Origin: Xanthobacter sp. YC-JY1
GTDB lineage: Bacteria; Pseudomonadota; Alphaproteobacteria; Rhizobiales; Xanthobacteraceae
Assembly: GCF_021730305.1 (NCBI RefSeq)
Contig: NZ_CP032674.1
Coordinates: 2,465,001 to 2,529,000, forward strand
Direction of reading: 5' to 3'
Length of the DNA: 64,000 nucleotides
Position 1 is the stretch's first letter. Each line of letters starts with the position of its first letter. The notes below the pieces were generated by a model. The model saw only the letters and a program-made list of their open reading frames with translations. It ran no database searches and had not been told where the DNA came from. Made by a program: the position numbers and the translations under genes. Positions 1 through 8,314 of the stretch are shown here, in pieces.

Positions 1-458
1 ACGCCTTCGGCGAGCGCGCCCTGATCGGCGCCGGCACGGTGCTGACTCCGGAGGACGTGGCGGCGGTGAAGGCGGCGGGCGGCCAGCTCATCGTCATGCC
101 CCATGCGGACCTCGCCGTGGTGCGTGCCGCCAAGGCGGCCGGCCTCTTCTGCACGCCGGGCGTCGCCACCCCCACCGAAGCCTTCGCCGCCCGCGCCGCC
201 GGCGCCGACGCCCTGAAGCTGTTCCCGGCAGAAGGCATCCCGCCCCACCTCGTGAAGGCGTGGCGCGCGGTGCTCACCGACATCCCGCTCCTGCCCGTGG
301 GCGGCATCGACACCACCAACATGGCCGCCTACCGCGCGGCCGGGGCGGAGGGCTTCGGTATCGGCTCGGCCTTGTTCAAGCCGGGCAAGGCGGTGGAAGC
401 CATCGCGGCGGACGCGCACGCGCTGGTGGCGGCAGCGCGGACCGTGTTCGGCCGCTAG
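1..458 (+). CDS. KDPG/KDPGal aldolase, 5'-truncated by window edge
   Basis: C-terminal ~152 residues of a class I aldolase of the KDPG family, which cleaves 2-keto-3-deoxy-6-phospho-sugar acids to pyruvate and glyceraldehyde-3-phosphate (Entner-Doudoroff or De Ley-Doudoroff pathway). The frame is open from base 3 and reads GAGTVLTPEDV, then FCTPGVATPTEA and ALKLFPAE; in this family the Lys in the last segment forms the Schiff base. PVGGID and GFGIGSAL are the phosphate-binding end of the barrel. The true start lies upstream of the window. The stop overlaps the stop of the convergent GntR gene by 4 bp. KDPG and KDPGal aldolases cannot be told apart from this fragment. Confidence 0.9.
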   Translation, partial: AFGERALIGAGTVLTPEDVAAVKAAGGQLIVMPHADLAVVRAAKAAGLFCTPGVATPTEAFAARAAGADALKLFPAEGIPPHLVKAWRAVLTDIPLLPVGGIDTTNMAAYRAAGAEGFGIGSALFKPGKAVEAIAADAHALVAAARTVFGR

Positions 459-1237
459 ATCCGCGCACTGCGGCGCAGGGTGTCCGCGCGCTCGCGGCGG
501 GCGCGCTCCTCGTCGATGGTGCGGATGGTCTGGGCGACGAAGGCGAGATGATCGTCGGAGGCCCGCCGGGCGGCGTCGGCGTCTCCAGCGGCGATGGTGT
601 CCATCAGCGTCTGGTGCTGCGCGGAGAGCCGCTCATAGGTGCGGGGCACGATATAGAGCTTGTCGAGACTCTCGGAGATGCTGCTCTGCAGAAGCCCGAA
701 CATGCTCGACATGACCGAGCGCAGCACCGCATTGTGCGAGGCATCGGCGATGGCGAGGTGGAAGGCGGCGTCCGCACGGGCCTCGGCCACCGCGTCGCCC
801 TTCTCGTGATAGGCCGAGAGCTGGTCGATGCAGCGCCGGATGGCGTCGAGATCGTCCGGCGTCGCCCTAAGCGCGGCGTGGTAGGCGGCCTGGCCCTCCA
901 GCCCCCGGCGCACTTCCAGAACGTCATGGCCGAAGCCGGGGTTGCCCGCCACCACTGACGCCAGAGGATCGGCGATGGTGGCGGTCGTCCAGCGCGCCTC
1001 GGCCGGCTCGGCGATGATGTTGCCGCCCTTGCGGATGGTGATCCGCCCCCGCGCGCCGAGGCGCATCAGGGCTTCGCGCAGGGTGTTGCGCGAGGCGCCC
1101 AGCATTTCGGAGAGGGCGCGCTCGGAGGGAAGCCGGTCGCCCACGGCAAGGCCGCGCGCCTCAATCAGCGCCTCGATCGCCAGCTCGACCCGGTCGGCCA
1201 CGCGCTGGGCGGAGGAAGGGGAGGGGGACGGCGCCAT
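455..1237 (-). CDS. GntR-family (FadR/FCD subfamily) transcriptional regulator, likely lactate-utilisation regulator
   Basis: 260 residues. Residues ~10-75 are a GntR winged helix (GDRLPSERALSEMLGASRN, then TLREALMRL), and the rest is an all-helical FCD effector domain with spaced His/Asp/Arg residues. Family members bind small carboxylates and dissociate from DNA. It lies downstream of and co-oriented with the lactate permease, with a strong hairpin between them. The permease promoter region carries three TTGGT-N3-ACCAA-type palindromes, the operator shape known for FadR-subfamily proteins such as LldR and PdhR. A lactate- or related-acid-responsive repressor is therefore inferred. The gene ends convergently on the aldolase. 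Confidence 0.88.
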   Translation of the reverse strand: MAPSPSPSSAQRVADRVELAIEALIEARGLAVGDRLPSERALSEMLGASRNTLREALMRLGARGRITIRKGGNIIAEPAEARWTTATIADPLASVVAGNPGFGHDVLEVRRGLEGQAAYHAALRATPDDLDAIRRCIDQLSAYHEKGDAVAEARADAAFHLAIADASHNAVLRSVMSSMFGLLQSSISESLDKLYIVPRTYERLSAQHQTLMDTIAAGDADAARRASDDHLAFVAQTIRTIDEERARRERADTLRRSARI

Positions 1238-1345
1238 CGATGAAAGCCCTGTCTGGGTCCGAGCCGGAGGAGATCGGGCCGGACAAGCCGGCTATGCGGG
1301 CTCCACTATGTCGGGCTGCCGCACCGACTTCCAGCCCGCAACGCG

Positions 1346-1379
1346 CATTGTCCCGGTGCTGCGGGGCACCGGGACAATG
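1346..1379. other. 14-bp perfect stem-loop between lldP and the GntR gene
   Basis: CATTGTCCCGGTGC (1346-1359) pairs perfectly with 1366-1379 around a 6-nt loop. No T-run follows on the minus strand, so it is not a classical intrinsic terminator. It lies between two co-oriented genes and may stabilise the 3' end of the lldP transcript or lower read-through into the regulator gene. Confidence 0.6.
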
Positions 1380-1413
1380 GCCCAGTCAGTCGGAGTCTTC
1401 CGCGCCTCGCCCC

Positions 1414-3105
1414 TTAGGGGATCATCCACGGCGTCAGGTAGGCCTGGATGGTGGTCATGATGCCGACGATGGCTGCCAGCGCGAGGCTGTGCTTGACGGT
1501 GAAGCGGAACAGGTCCGACTCCCGGCCGATCAGCCCGGCCGCCGCGCAGGCGATGGCGATGGACTGGGGCGAGATCATCTTGCCGGTGACGCCGCCGGTG
1601 GTGTTGACCGCCACGAGGAGCACGTCGCTCACGCCGATCTGGTGCGCGGTGGTGGCCTGCAGCGAGGCGAACAGCGCGTTGGCCGAGGTGTCCGAACCGG
1701 TGAGGAACACACCGAGCCAGCCGAGGAAGGGCGAGAAGAAGGTGAAGCTCGGCCCGGTCTCCGACAGCGCGAGGCCTAGGGTGGAGGACAGGCCCGAGTA
1801 ATTGGCGATGAAGGCGAAGGCCAGCACCATGCCGATGGAGTAGATCGGGATCAGCAGGCCCTTGATGGTCGAGACGAAGGTCGAGACGGCGCGCGACGGC
1901 TTCATGCCGAGGAAGACGACCGACACGATGGCGGCGAGGAAGATCGCCGTGCCCGTGGCGGAGAGCCAGTCGAACTTGTAGTCGGCGGCGAAGGGCTTCG
2001 CGGCGGTGACGATGGGCGGCAGCTTCACGACCATGTTGTGCAGGAACGGCACGCTGAAATGGGCGACCATTCCCTCCAGCGCGCCGCCCGCCGCGAACAG
2101 GGCCTTGAAGGGCGGGATGCTCCAGATGGTCACGAACACCGTGAGGATCAGGAACGGCGACCAGGCGCGGACGATCTGGCCGGCGGTGTAGGTGACGGCC
2201 GGCTCGACGGCGGCGACGGCGGGCGCCGGGGCGGCACCGTGGTCCAGAGCGCCCTTGGTGTTCGCCTCGGTCTCGAAGCGGAAGATGCGGCGGGGCTGCC
2301 AGAAGCGCAGGAACAGCGGCAGCGTGATGAGGGTGGCGAGCGCCGCGGTGATATCGGGTAGCTCGGGGCCGACGAAGTTGGCGGTCAGGAACTGCACGGT
2401 GGCGAAGGAGCCGCCGGCGACGAGGATCGCGGGCCACGTCTCACGCACGCCGCGCGTGCCGTCCATGATGAGGATGAGCCAGAAGGGCACCAGCACCGAG
2501 AGGAAGGGCAACTGGCGGCCGGCCATCTGGCCGATGTGGAAGGGGTCGAGCCCCGTGACCTGCCCGGCGACGATGATCGGGATGCCCATGGCGCCGAAGG
2601 CGACCGGCGCGGTGTTGGCGATCAGGCAGAGGCCGGCGGCATAGAGCGGCTTGAAGCCGAGGCCCACGAGCAGCGCGGCAGTGATGGCCACCGGCGCTCC
2701 GAACCCCGCCGCGCCTTCAAGGAAGGCGCCGAATGCGAAGCCCACGAGGAGCAGCTGCAGGCGCTGGTCTTCCGTAACGGAGAGGATGGAGCGGCGGATG
2801 ATCTCGAACTGACCTGTCTCAACGGAAACTTTGTAGAGAAAGACCGCGCCGATGATGATCCAGGCGATCGGCCACAATCCGTAGAAGAAACCGAACACGC
2901 CCGCGGCCAGCGCTATCTGCACCGGCATGCCGTAAAGCAGGATCGCGACGCCGAGCGCAAGAAGAACCGTGATGGTCCCGGCCACATAACCTTTCAGCTT
3001 GAGCTTGGTCAGGGCGACGAAAAAGAAGATGATCGGGATCGCGGCGCCGAGGCTCGACAGCCACATGTTCCCCATCGGGTTATAAATCTGGTTCCAGACC
3101 CCCAC
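1414..3105 (-). CDS. lldP: L-lactate permease (LctP/LldP family)
   Basis: 563 residues, the usual length for this family of inner-membrane lactate:H+ symporters (also glycolate and D-lactate). The N-terminus begins [10 protein letters not shown], as typical members do, and at least a dozen hydrophobic spans follow. The conserved [19 protein letters not shown] stretch (about residues 130-148) and the later SDTSANALF and [10 protein letters not shown] segments are LctP hallmarks. The start at 3105 is preceded by a GGGGG-type ribosome site. The promoter region contains three GntR-type operators, and the GntR gene follows downstream, so substrate-controlled expression is likely. Confidence 0.93.
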   Translation of the reverse strand: MGVWNQIYNPMGNMWLSSLGAAIPIIFFFVALTKLKLKGYVAGTITVLLALGVAILLYGMPVQIALAAGVFGFFYGLWPIAWIIIGAVFLYKVSVETGQFEIIRRSILSVTEDQRLQLLLVGFAFGAFLEGAAGFGAPVAITAALLVGLGFKPLYAAGLCLIANTAPVAFGAMGIPIIVAGQVTGLDPFHIGQMAGRQLPFLSVLVPFWLILIMDGTRGVRETWPAILVAGGSFATVQFLTANFVGPELPDITAALATLITLPLFLRFWQPRRIFRFETEANTKGALDHGAAPAPAVAAVEPAVTYTAGQIVRAWSPFLILTVFVTIWSIPPFKALFAAGGALEGMVAHFSVPFLHNMVVKLPPIVTAAKPFAADYKFDWLSATGTAIFLAAIVSVVFLGMKPSRAVSTFVSTIKGLLIPIYSIGMVLAFAFIANYSGLSSTLGLALSETGPSFTFFSPFLGWLGVFLTGSDTSANALFASLQATTAHQIGVSDVLLVAVNTTGGVTGKMISPQSIAIACAAAGLIGRESDLFRFTVKHSLALAAIVGIMTTIQAYLTPWMIP

Positions 3106-3122
3106 GTTATCCCCCTCTTGTT

Positions 3123-3223
3123 ATTTGGTACTACCAAAATTGCCGATAGTTTGAATTGGTACTGCCTAATTCAGAAAATGATGTCAAACAGAATTGCAAT
3201 CAATCAATTTGGTCCAACCAAAT
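3123..3223. promoter_or_regulatory. Three phased GntR/FadR-type operators upstream of lldP
   Basis: Operator 1 (3123-3140) is ATTTGGTACTACCAAAAT. Operator 2 (3154-3170) is an imperfect copy, AATTGGT-ACT-GCCTAAT. Operator 3 (3207-3223) is a perfect ATTTGGT-CCA-ACCAAAT. All share the TTGGT-N3-RCC core known for FadR-subfamily regulators. Their centres (about 3131, 3162, 3215) are 31 and 53 bp apart, close to 3 and 5 helical turns, so they face the same side of the DNA. They lie 18-118 bp upstream of the lldP start. The adjacent GntR protein is the obvious candidate ligand. Confidence 0.72.
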
Positions 3224-3453
3224 GGGGTGAATGACGGGAGGTTCCCGGGTGCGGCGGGCGCATGGCGTCGATCCCCGAATGGGGTGCTACTTCAGGAACT
3301 GGAGGGGCGGATCGCGAGGGGCGGCATTCCCCTGGGGGGGACGCGCGGCGGCCGCGGCTCGGCCCTGTTCAGACGCTCATGGCAGGGCCGGGCCGTCTCG
3401 CGGCCCGACATGCTCCGGCGACGGCGCGGAAGGAGCGGTGAAGGATCAGACCC
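3224..3453. other. Intergenic stretch without a supportable gene
   Basis: GC-rich sequence between the lldP operators and the small minus-strand ORF ending at 3454. Short overlapping plus-strand frames exist, but they have no ribosome site, no family resemblance and a Gly/Arg-rich composition typical of random high-GC frames. I see no hairpin or repeat of note. Confidence 0.4.
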
Positions 3454-3735
3454 TCACCTGAGCCATGCCCCCGTCTTCACTGCAGTAAGGATGGTCGCCG
3501 CGTAGACGATCAGCGCCACGGAAAGCGCCGCGAAATAGAGCGCGAGCCCGCGCAGAGAGGCGCTGCCGGTGGCGACCATGGCCGGTTCGGCGCTGCACAG
3601 GCACAGCCACGCCTCCGGGAAGAATGCGGTCGCCGCCCTCGCCGGCCGCCGCATCCGCACGCTGCCGCTGGCGAAGACGAAGCTCGGAGCCTGACGCGCC
3701 GCGCGGAGGGACGAAAACACGGCGATTGAGGACAT
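3454..3735 (-). CDS. Small hypothetical protein with one C-terminal membrane span
   Basis: About 93 residues from ATG 3735. I do not recognise the family. The N-terminal two thirds are basic and Ser/Ala/Arg-rich, and the end (GLALYFAALSVALIVYAATI) is a convincing transmembrane helix followed by a short basic tail. A GGGG run sits just before the ATG. It is divergent from the GlxA-type regulator, sharing a ~100-bp intergenic region. Codon third positions are mostly G/C, but in DNA this GC-rich a chance frame cannot be excluded. Confidence 0.35.
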   Translation of the reverse strand: MSSIAVFSSLRAARQAPSFVFASGSVRMRRPARAATAFFPEAWLCLCSAEPAMVATGSASLRGLALYFAALSVALIVYAATILTAVKTGAWLR

Positions 3736-3834
3736 GTGCCCCGACTGGACGGACCAAGCGGGCCAGGTTCGCTTGCATTCGCGTTCCGATGTCCCAGATG
3801 CCTGAAGCGGCGAAACGGGACATGGACGCGGGAC

Positions 3835-4803
3835 ATGCGGCACATCGGCTTCATCGTCGAGGACGGGTTTCAGGTCATGGGGCTCGCCGCCGTGTCGGCC
3901 TTCGAGTTCGCCAATACGGTGCTCGAGCAGCCGGCCTATACTCTCACCCTGATGTCGCAGACGGGCGGCAGTGTCTCCTCCTCCCTCGGCGTCGCGGTCA
4001 CCACGCAGCCGCTGGGCGACTATCCCGACACGCTGGTGGTGCTGGGCGAACTGGTCCCCACCCCCACGCCGGAGGCCCTGCGCACCTACATCGCGGCAGC
4101 GGGCGAGAAATCGCGGCGTGTCGCCGGCATCTGCACCGGCGCCTTCCGCCTCGCCGAAGCCGGTCTGCTGGACGGCAAGGCGGCCACCACCCACTGGGCC
4201 CATGCGCGGGCGCTACAGGAGCGCTATCCCTCCATCCGCGTGGACGACGACCGCATCTTCATCCGCGACGGCAATGTCTGGACGTCCGCCGGCATGAGCG
4301 CGGGCATCGACCTCGCCCTCGCGCTGGTGGAGGACGACCACGACGCCGCGCTCGCCCGGTCCATCGCCCGCAAGCTGGTGGTCTATCATCGCCGGCCCGG
4401 CGGCCAGTCGCAGTTCTCCGCTTTGCTGGAGCTGGAGCCGCGCTCCGATCGTGTCCGCCGGGCGCTCACCTACGCTAAGGAAAACCTGCGCAATCCCCTG
4501 ACCGTGGAAGAGCTGGCGGAGGCCGCCAGTCTCAGCCCGCGCCAGTTCAGCCGGGTGTTTCGTGAGGAGACCGGCGAAACCCCCGCCAAGGCGGTTGAGC
4601 GGCTGCGGCTGGAGGCAGCGAAGTCCATGCTGGAGGAGGGGCGCCACGCCATGGACGTGGTGGCGCGCGACACCGGCTTCGACGACCGCGACCGGATGCG
4701 CCGCGCTTTCCTGCGCCACTTCGGCCACCCGCCCCAGAGCCTGCGTCGCAGCCTGCGCTACATCGAGGGCGAGAAAGACGGTCCGGCGCATGGCGCGAAT
4801 TGA
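3835..4803 (+). CDS. GlxA-family AraC-type transcriptional regulator (DJ-1/PfpI + HTH)
   Basis: 322 residues. Residues 1-~190 form a DJ-1/PfpI (class I amidotransferase-like) domain, starting MRHIGFIVEDGFQVMG and containing the nucleophile-elbow-like VAGICTGAFRLAEAGLL. Residues ~215-312 hold two AraC helix-turn-helix motifs (LTVEELAEAASLSPRQFSRV and the ARDTGFDDRDRMRRAFLRHF region). The start was placed at the ATG where the domain begins; an upstream in-frame ATG at 3736 would add a non-conserved tail. It stands directly upstream of an MFS exporter and an SDR that share a near-identical promoter block, so it probably activates them. The inducer is not evident. Confidence 0.88.
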   Translation: MRHIGFIVEDGFQVMGLAAVSAFEFANTVLEQPAYTLTLMSQTGGSVSSSLGVAVTTQPLGDYPDTLVVLGELVPTPTPEALRTYIAAAGEKSRRVAGICTGAFRLAEAGLLDGKAATTHWAHARALQERYPSIRVDDDRIFIRDGNVWTSAGMSAGIDLALALVEDDHDAALARSIARKLVVYHRRPGGQSQFSALLELEPRSDRVRRALTYAKENLRNPLTVEELAEAASLSPRQFSRVFREETGETPAKAVERLRLEAAKSMLEEGRHAMDVVARDTGFDDRDRMRRAFLRHFGHPPQSLRRSLRYIEGEKDGPAHGAN

Positions 4804-4815
4804 CGTTTAGATGTC

Positions 4816-4850
4816 ATTTGAGACACGGGCGCCCCCGCCTAGGCTCCAGC
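4816..4850 (+). promoter_or_regulatory. Promoter block of the MFS gene, duplicated upstream of the SDR gene
   Basis: ATTTGAGACAC (4816-4826), a 11-bp spacer, then CCTAGGCTCCA (4838-4848). TTGAGA (4818-4823) and TAGGCT (4840-4845) fit a -35/-10 pair 16 bp apart. The same arrangement recurs at 6140-6175 with identical spacing, which implies a common regulator or sigma-70 promoter layout. Confidence 0.55.
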
Positions 4851-4877
4851 CATCCCACGATGTGTCTGGAGGCCGTC

Positions 4878-6122
4878 ATGGCCGGTTCTTGCGAAAACGC
4901 CCCCCTGGCTGCGGCCGCTTTGGCGCCCGGTGAGGGACGGGCCACGACCCCCGCAGCGTCCTCTCTCATGCCCGCGGTCTTCCTCGCGCTGGGGACGGCC
5001 GCCATCGGCACCGAGGGCTTCATGATCGCGCCGCTGCTGCCGACCATCGCGGCGGATCTCAGCATGAGTCTGTCGGTCACAGCGACCCTCGTCGTGGTCT
5101 TCACCCTGATGATGGCGGTGTCCTCGCCCATCACCACGGTGGCGACGGCGGGCCTCAGGCGGCGCAGCGCGCTGCTGCTCGCCATAGGCCTGTTCACGGC
5201 GGCGAACCTCGCGGCGGCCTTCTCCTCCTCCTTTGCGGCGCTGCTGATCGCGCGCATGGCCATGGCCATCGCATCCGGCCTCTACGTGCCCGGCGCGAAC
5301 GCGCTCGCGGGCGTGATCGTGGAGCCGGAGAAGCGCGGGCGAGCACTCGCCATCGTCAGCGGCGGGATGACCCTCGCCATTGCCCTCGGCCTGCCGCTCG
5401 GGTCGGTGGTGGGGCATGCCTTCGGCTGGCGGGCGACATTCCTCGGCGTCGCCGCCATGGGGCTCGTCGCCATCGTGGGCACCCTCCTCGGCATCCGCAG
5501 GGATGCGGGATCGAACGTGGCGGTGGCAAGCCTGTCGGAGCGGCTGGGCGTGGTCCGCCAGCCGGCGGTGCTCGGCCTGCTCGGCGTCACCCTGTTCTGG
5601 TCGGTGGGGGCCTTTGTCGCCTATCCCTACATCGCGCCCTATCTCGCCGAGGTGCTGGGCTTCGGCCCCGCCGGAATCACCGCCAGCGTGTCCGCCTGGG
5701 GGCTCGCGGCGGCGGTCGGCGTCAGCGTGGGCGGCAGCCTCAACGACCGGCTCGGCTCGCGCCGGGTGGTGGTGGGCTCCCTCGTGGTGCTCGGGCTCTC
5801 CTTCCTGACGCTGGCGCTCGCGACGCGGCTTCCCCCGGCGCTCGCCCTCGTGCCGGTGCTGGCCGGCGTGGTGGGGTGGGGCTTCAGCGTCTGGTCCTTC
5901 TATCCGGCACAGCTGGCGCGGCTCATCGGGGCCGGGCCAGCGGCGCAGGCGCCGGTCGCCCTCGCGCTGAACACCTCCACCATGTATCTCGGCTTTTCGC
6001 TCGGCTCGGCCATTGGCGCCGGCCTTGTCGCCGGCGGGCTCATCTGGGCCATCGGCGCCACCGCCGCGGCGTCCGAGATCATCGCCCTCGTGCTCGACCG
6101 GCGCCACGCGAGTGTGTCCTGA
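4878..6122 (+). CDS. MFS transporter (drug/sugar efflux-type)
   Basis: 414 residues with about 12 hydrophobic helices, a major-facilitator proton-coupled exporter of the inner membrane. IGTEGFMIAPLLPTIAADL is the typical first helix of the arabinose-efflux/multidrug group, and the loop between helices 2 and 3 is short and basic. ATG 4878 was chosen because GGAGG lies 5-6 bp upstream. An in-frame ATG at 4860 lacks a ribosome site, and an earlier one at 4800 lies upstream of the putative promoter. It follows the GlxA-type regulator by 74 bp and has its own promoter. Substrate unknown. Confidence 0.88.
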   Translation: MAGSCENAPLAAAALAPGEGRATTPAASSLMPAVFLALGTAAIGTEGFMIAPLLPTIAADLSMSLSVTATLVVVFTLMMAVSSPITTVATAGLRRRSALLLAIGLFTAANLAAAFSSSFAALLIARMAMAIASGLYVPGANALAGVIVEPEKRGRALAIVSGGMTLAIALGLPLGSVVGHAFGWRATFLGVAAMGLVAIVGTLLGIRRDAGSNVAVASLSERLGVVRQPAVLGLLGVTLFWSVGAFVAYPYIAPYLAEVLGFGPAGITASVSAWGLAAAVGVSVGGSLNDRLGSRRVVVGSLVVLGLSFLTLALATRLPPALALVPVLAGVVGWGFSVWSFYPAQLARLIGAGPAAQAPVALALNTSTMYLGFSLGSAIGAGLVAGGLIWAIGATAAASEIIALVLDRRHASVS

Positions 6123-6139
6123 ATTGCTGTTTCTTCGAC

Positions 6140-6175
6140 ATTCAAGACACAGCGCCTGGCGCCTAGTCTCCATCT
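6140..6175 (+). promoter_or_regulatory. Promoter block of the SDR gene, copy of the MFS promoter block
   Basis: ATTCAAGACAC (6140-6150), an 11-bp spacer, then CCTAGTCTCCA (6162-6172). It matches the block at 4816-4850 with identical spacing between the GACAC and CCTAG parts. It lies about 30 bp upstream of the SDR start. Confidence 0.55.
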
Positions 6176-6203
6176 GTCTCGCACCAACGACCGGGGATCG
6201 GCC

Positions 6204-7007
6204 ATGGACACGGAACGGAACAAGGGCATCGCGCTGGTCACCGGAGCGTCCGGCGGCATCGGCGCCATCTATGCCGAGCGGCTGGCACGCCGCGGCTACG
6301 ATCTCATCCTCGTCGCCCGCAATGCGGCGCGGCTGGAGGAGGTGGCGGCGCGCATCACGACCGCGACCGGTCGCACGGTGAAGACCGTGACCGCCGATCT
6401 CAACGATGCGGCCGACCTCCGCCGCATCGAGGCGCTGCTGCGCGAGGAGGTCGGCATCTCCATGCTGGTGAACAATGCCGGCTTCGGTGCCGCGACGCCC
6501 CTCCTCGACAGCGATGTCGCGCGCATGGAGGAGATGATCGCCATCAACGTCACCGCTCTGACCCGCCTGACCTACGCCGCGGCGCCCGCCTTCGTGGCGC
6601 GGGGCGGCGGCACCATCGTCAACATCTCCTCCATCGTGGCGCTAGCGCCGGAGGTGCTGAACGGCGTCTATGGGGCGAGCAAGGCCTATGTGCTGGCGCT
6701 CACCCAGTCGCTCCAGCACGAACTGGGCGCGCGCGGCCTGCGCGTGCAGGCGGTGCTCCCGGGGGCGACCGCGACGGAATTCTGGAAGATCCCCGGCGTC
6801 GGCGGCCACGAGAATCTGCCGAAGGAGATCGTGATGTCCGCGGAGGAGATGGTGGATGCCGCGCTCGCGGGCCTCGATGCCGGCGAGATCGTCACCATCC
6901 CGGCCCTGCAGGACGGCGGCGAATGGCTCTCCTATGACGCCACCCGCCGGGCCATGGCCCAGCATCTGGGCGGCTCCGCCCCGGCCCCGCGCTATCGCGC
7001 CGCCTGA
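6204..7007 (+). CDS. SDR-family NAD(P)-dependent oxidoreductase
   Basis: 267 residues, classical short-chain dehydrogenase/reductase. The cofactor motif TGASGGIG is at residues ~13-20, NNAGFG at ~88, NISSI supplies the catalytic Ser region and YGASKAYVLA the catalytic Tyr-x3-Lys. The start has a GGGGAT ribosome site. It has its own copy of the promoter block used by the MFS gene, so the two are probably co-induced. Substrate cannot be deduced; members reduce or oxidise alcohols, ketones and acyl chains. Confidence 0.88.
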   Translation: MDTERNKGIALVTGASGGIGAIYAERLARRGYDLILVARNAARLEEVAARITTATGRTVKTVTADLNDAADLRRIEALLREEVGISMLVNNAGFGAATPLLDSDVARMEEMIAINVTALTRLTYAAAPAFVARGGGTIVNISSIVALAPEVLNGVYGASKAYVLALTQSLQHELGARGLRVQAVLPGATATEFWKIPGVGGHENLPKEIVMSAEEMVDAALAGLDAGEIVTIPALQDGGEWLSYDATRRAMAQHLGGSAPAPRYRAA

Positions 7008-7138
7008 CGGGCGCCACAGGGCGCGACCGTTCCTAAGCTGTGCGCTTCGGCGGTGCGGTCTGGCCTCAGCTGCAAAAACCGGCTTCACTTTCCCGCCGCG
7101 GGAACACACGGTTCCCATGGCGGGAGCGGGTGAACACG

Positions 7139-8248
7139 ATGGGTCAGGCGCGAGAGGCAGCCCCGGTGGAGGCTGCCGCAATCGGGGTGGACCAGACCCA
7201 GATCACATGTTCGCGCACGTTCGCCGCGTGGTTGGCGCTGCACCGGGTGGGCCTCGCCTTCTCCTCCTACCAGAGCGGGCAGCTCTTTCTCGTCGGCCAG
7301 TTCGGCAACGACAACCTCTCCTTCCACCAGCGCAATTTCGTGCGGGCCATGGGCCTCGCCCCGCGCGGCGAGGAGCTTTATCTCGCGTCGCTGAACCAGA
7401 TCTGGCGCTTCGCCAACGTGCTCGGCCCGGACGAGCGGGCGAACGGGCATTTTGACCGCCTCTACGTGCCGCGCACCGCTCATGTTACCGGCGACGTGGA
7501 CGCCCACGAGATCGCGGTGGAGGCGAGCGGTCGCATCGTGTTCGTGAACACCAGGTTCAGCTGCCTCGCCACGGTCAGCCGGACCCACTCCTTCAAGCCG
7601 GTATGGAAGCCCAAGTTCATCTCCCGCCTTGCCGCCGAGGATCGCTGCCACCTCAACGGCCTCGCGTTGGAGGACGGGCGGGTACGCTACGTGACGGCCG
7701 TATCCGCGACCGACGTGGTGGACGGCTGGCGCGAGCACCGGGTCGGCGGCGGGCTCCTGATCCGGGTGGACGACCACGAGGTGGTCGCCGGCGGCTTTTC
7801 CATGCCCCATTCGCCGCGCGTGCATGACGGGTGGATCTGGATGCTGGATTCCGCGCGGGGCTATCTGGTGCGGGTCGATCCCGTGACCGGCGCCAAGCAG
7901 GATGTCGCCTTCTGCCCGGGCTTCCTGCGCGGCCTCTCCATCCATGCCGGCCACGCGGTGGTCACCCTCTCTTTGCCGCGCAACCTCTCCTTCTCCGGCC
8001 TGCCGCTTGAAGGCGAGATCGCGCGGCGCGGCGGCACGCCCTGGTGCGGCGTCCAGATCATCAAGCTCGCCACCGGCGACGTGGTGGAATGGATCCGCCT
8101 GGAAGGCGCCATCCGTGAGTTGTTCGATGTGGCGGTCCTGCCCGGCACCACCTGCCCCATGGCCGCCCCGGAGAGCGGAGCGGACCTCTCCACCCTCCTC
8201 ACCATCGAGGCCCCGGACGCGCCGCTGGATGCCAGGGCGGCATCGTAA
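7139..8248 (+). CDS. TIGR03032-like conserved protein of unknown function
   Basis: 369 residues resembling the TIGR03032/DUF4915 group, whose biochemical role is not known. Visible features are SSYQSGQLFLVG near residue 50, many beta-strand-like repeats, HLNGLAL, MPHSPRVHDGWIWMLDSARG and a late VEWIRLEG segment, together resembling a beta-propeller fold. ATG 7139 was chosen for a GGGAGCGGG ribosome site; an in-frame start at 7040 would add an unconserved basic tail. No signal peptide. It stands alone between an SDR and an AraC regulator. Confidence 0.75.
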   Translation: MGQAREAAPVEAAAIGVDQTQITCSRTFAAWLALHRVGLAFSSYQSGQLFLVGQFGNDNLSFHQRNFVRAMGLAPRGEELYLASLNQIWRFANVLGPDERANGHFDRLYVPRTAHVTGDVDAHEIAVEASGRIVFVNTRFSCLATVSRTHSFKPVWKPKFISRLAAEDRCHLNGLALEDGRVRYVTAVSATDVVDGWREHRVGGGLLIRVDDHEVVAGGFSMPHSPRVHDGWIWMLDSARGYLVRVDPVTGAKQDVAFCPGFLRGLSIHAGHAVVTLSLPRNLSFSGLPLEGEIARRGGTPWCGVQIIKLATGDVVEWIRLEGAIRELFDVAVLPGTTCPMAAPESGADLSTLLTIEAPDAPLDARAAS

Positions 8249-8269
8249 GGGAGCTTGGGCAAGAGTGCG

Positions 8270-8312
8270 GGACGATATATAACGAAAGCCCGATTTTAAT
8301 CAGATATCGTCC
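8270..8312. promoter_or_regulatory. Inverted-repeat operator upstream of the cupin-AraC gene
   Basis: GGACGATAT (8270-8278) and its exact complement ATATCGTCC (8304-8312) flank 25 AT-rich bases, ending 2 bp before the AraC start codon. The half-site GGACGATA recurs at 9249 upstream of the next gene, which fits autoregulation plus control of the SDR. Confidence 0.55.
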
Positions 8313-8314
8313 AA

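Noticed and set aside
3194-3505. Plus-strand frame after the lldP operators
   Set aside because: Starts inside the operator region, has no ribosome site and a random GC-rich composition.
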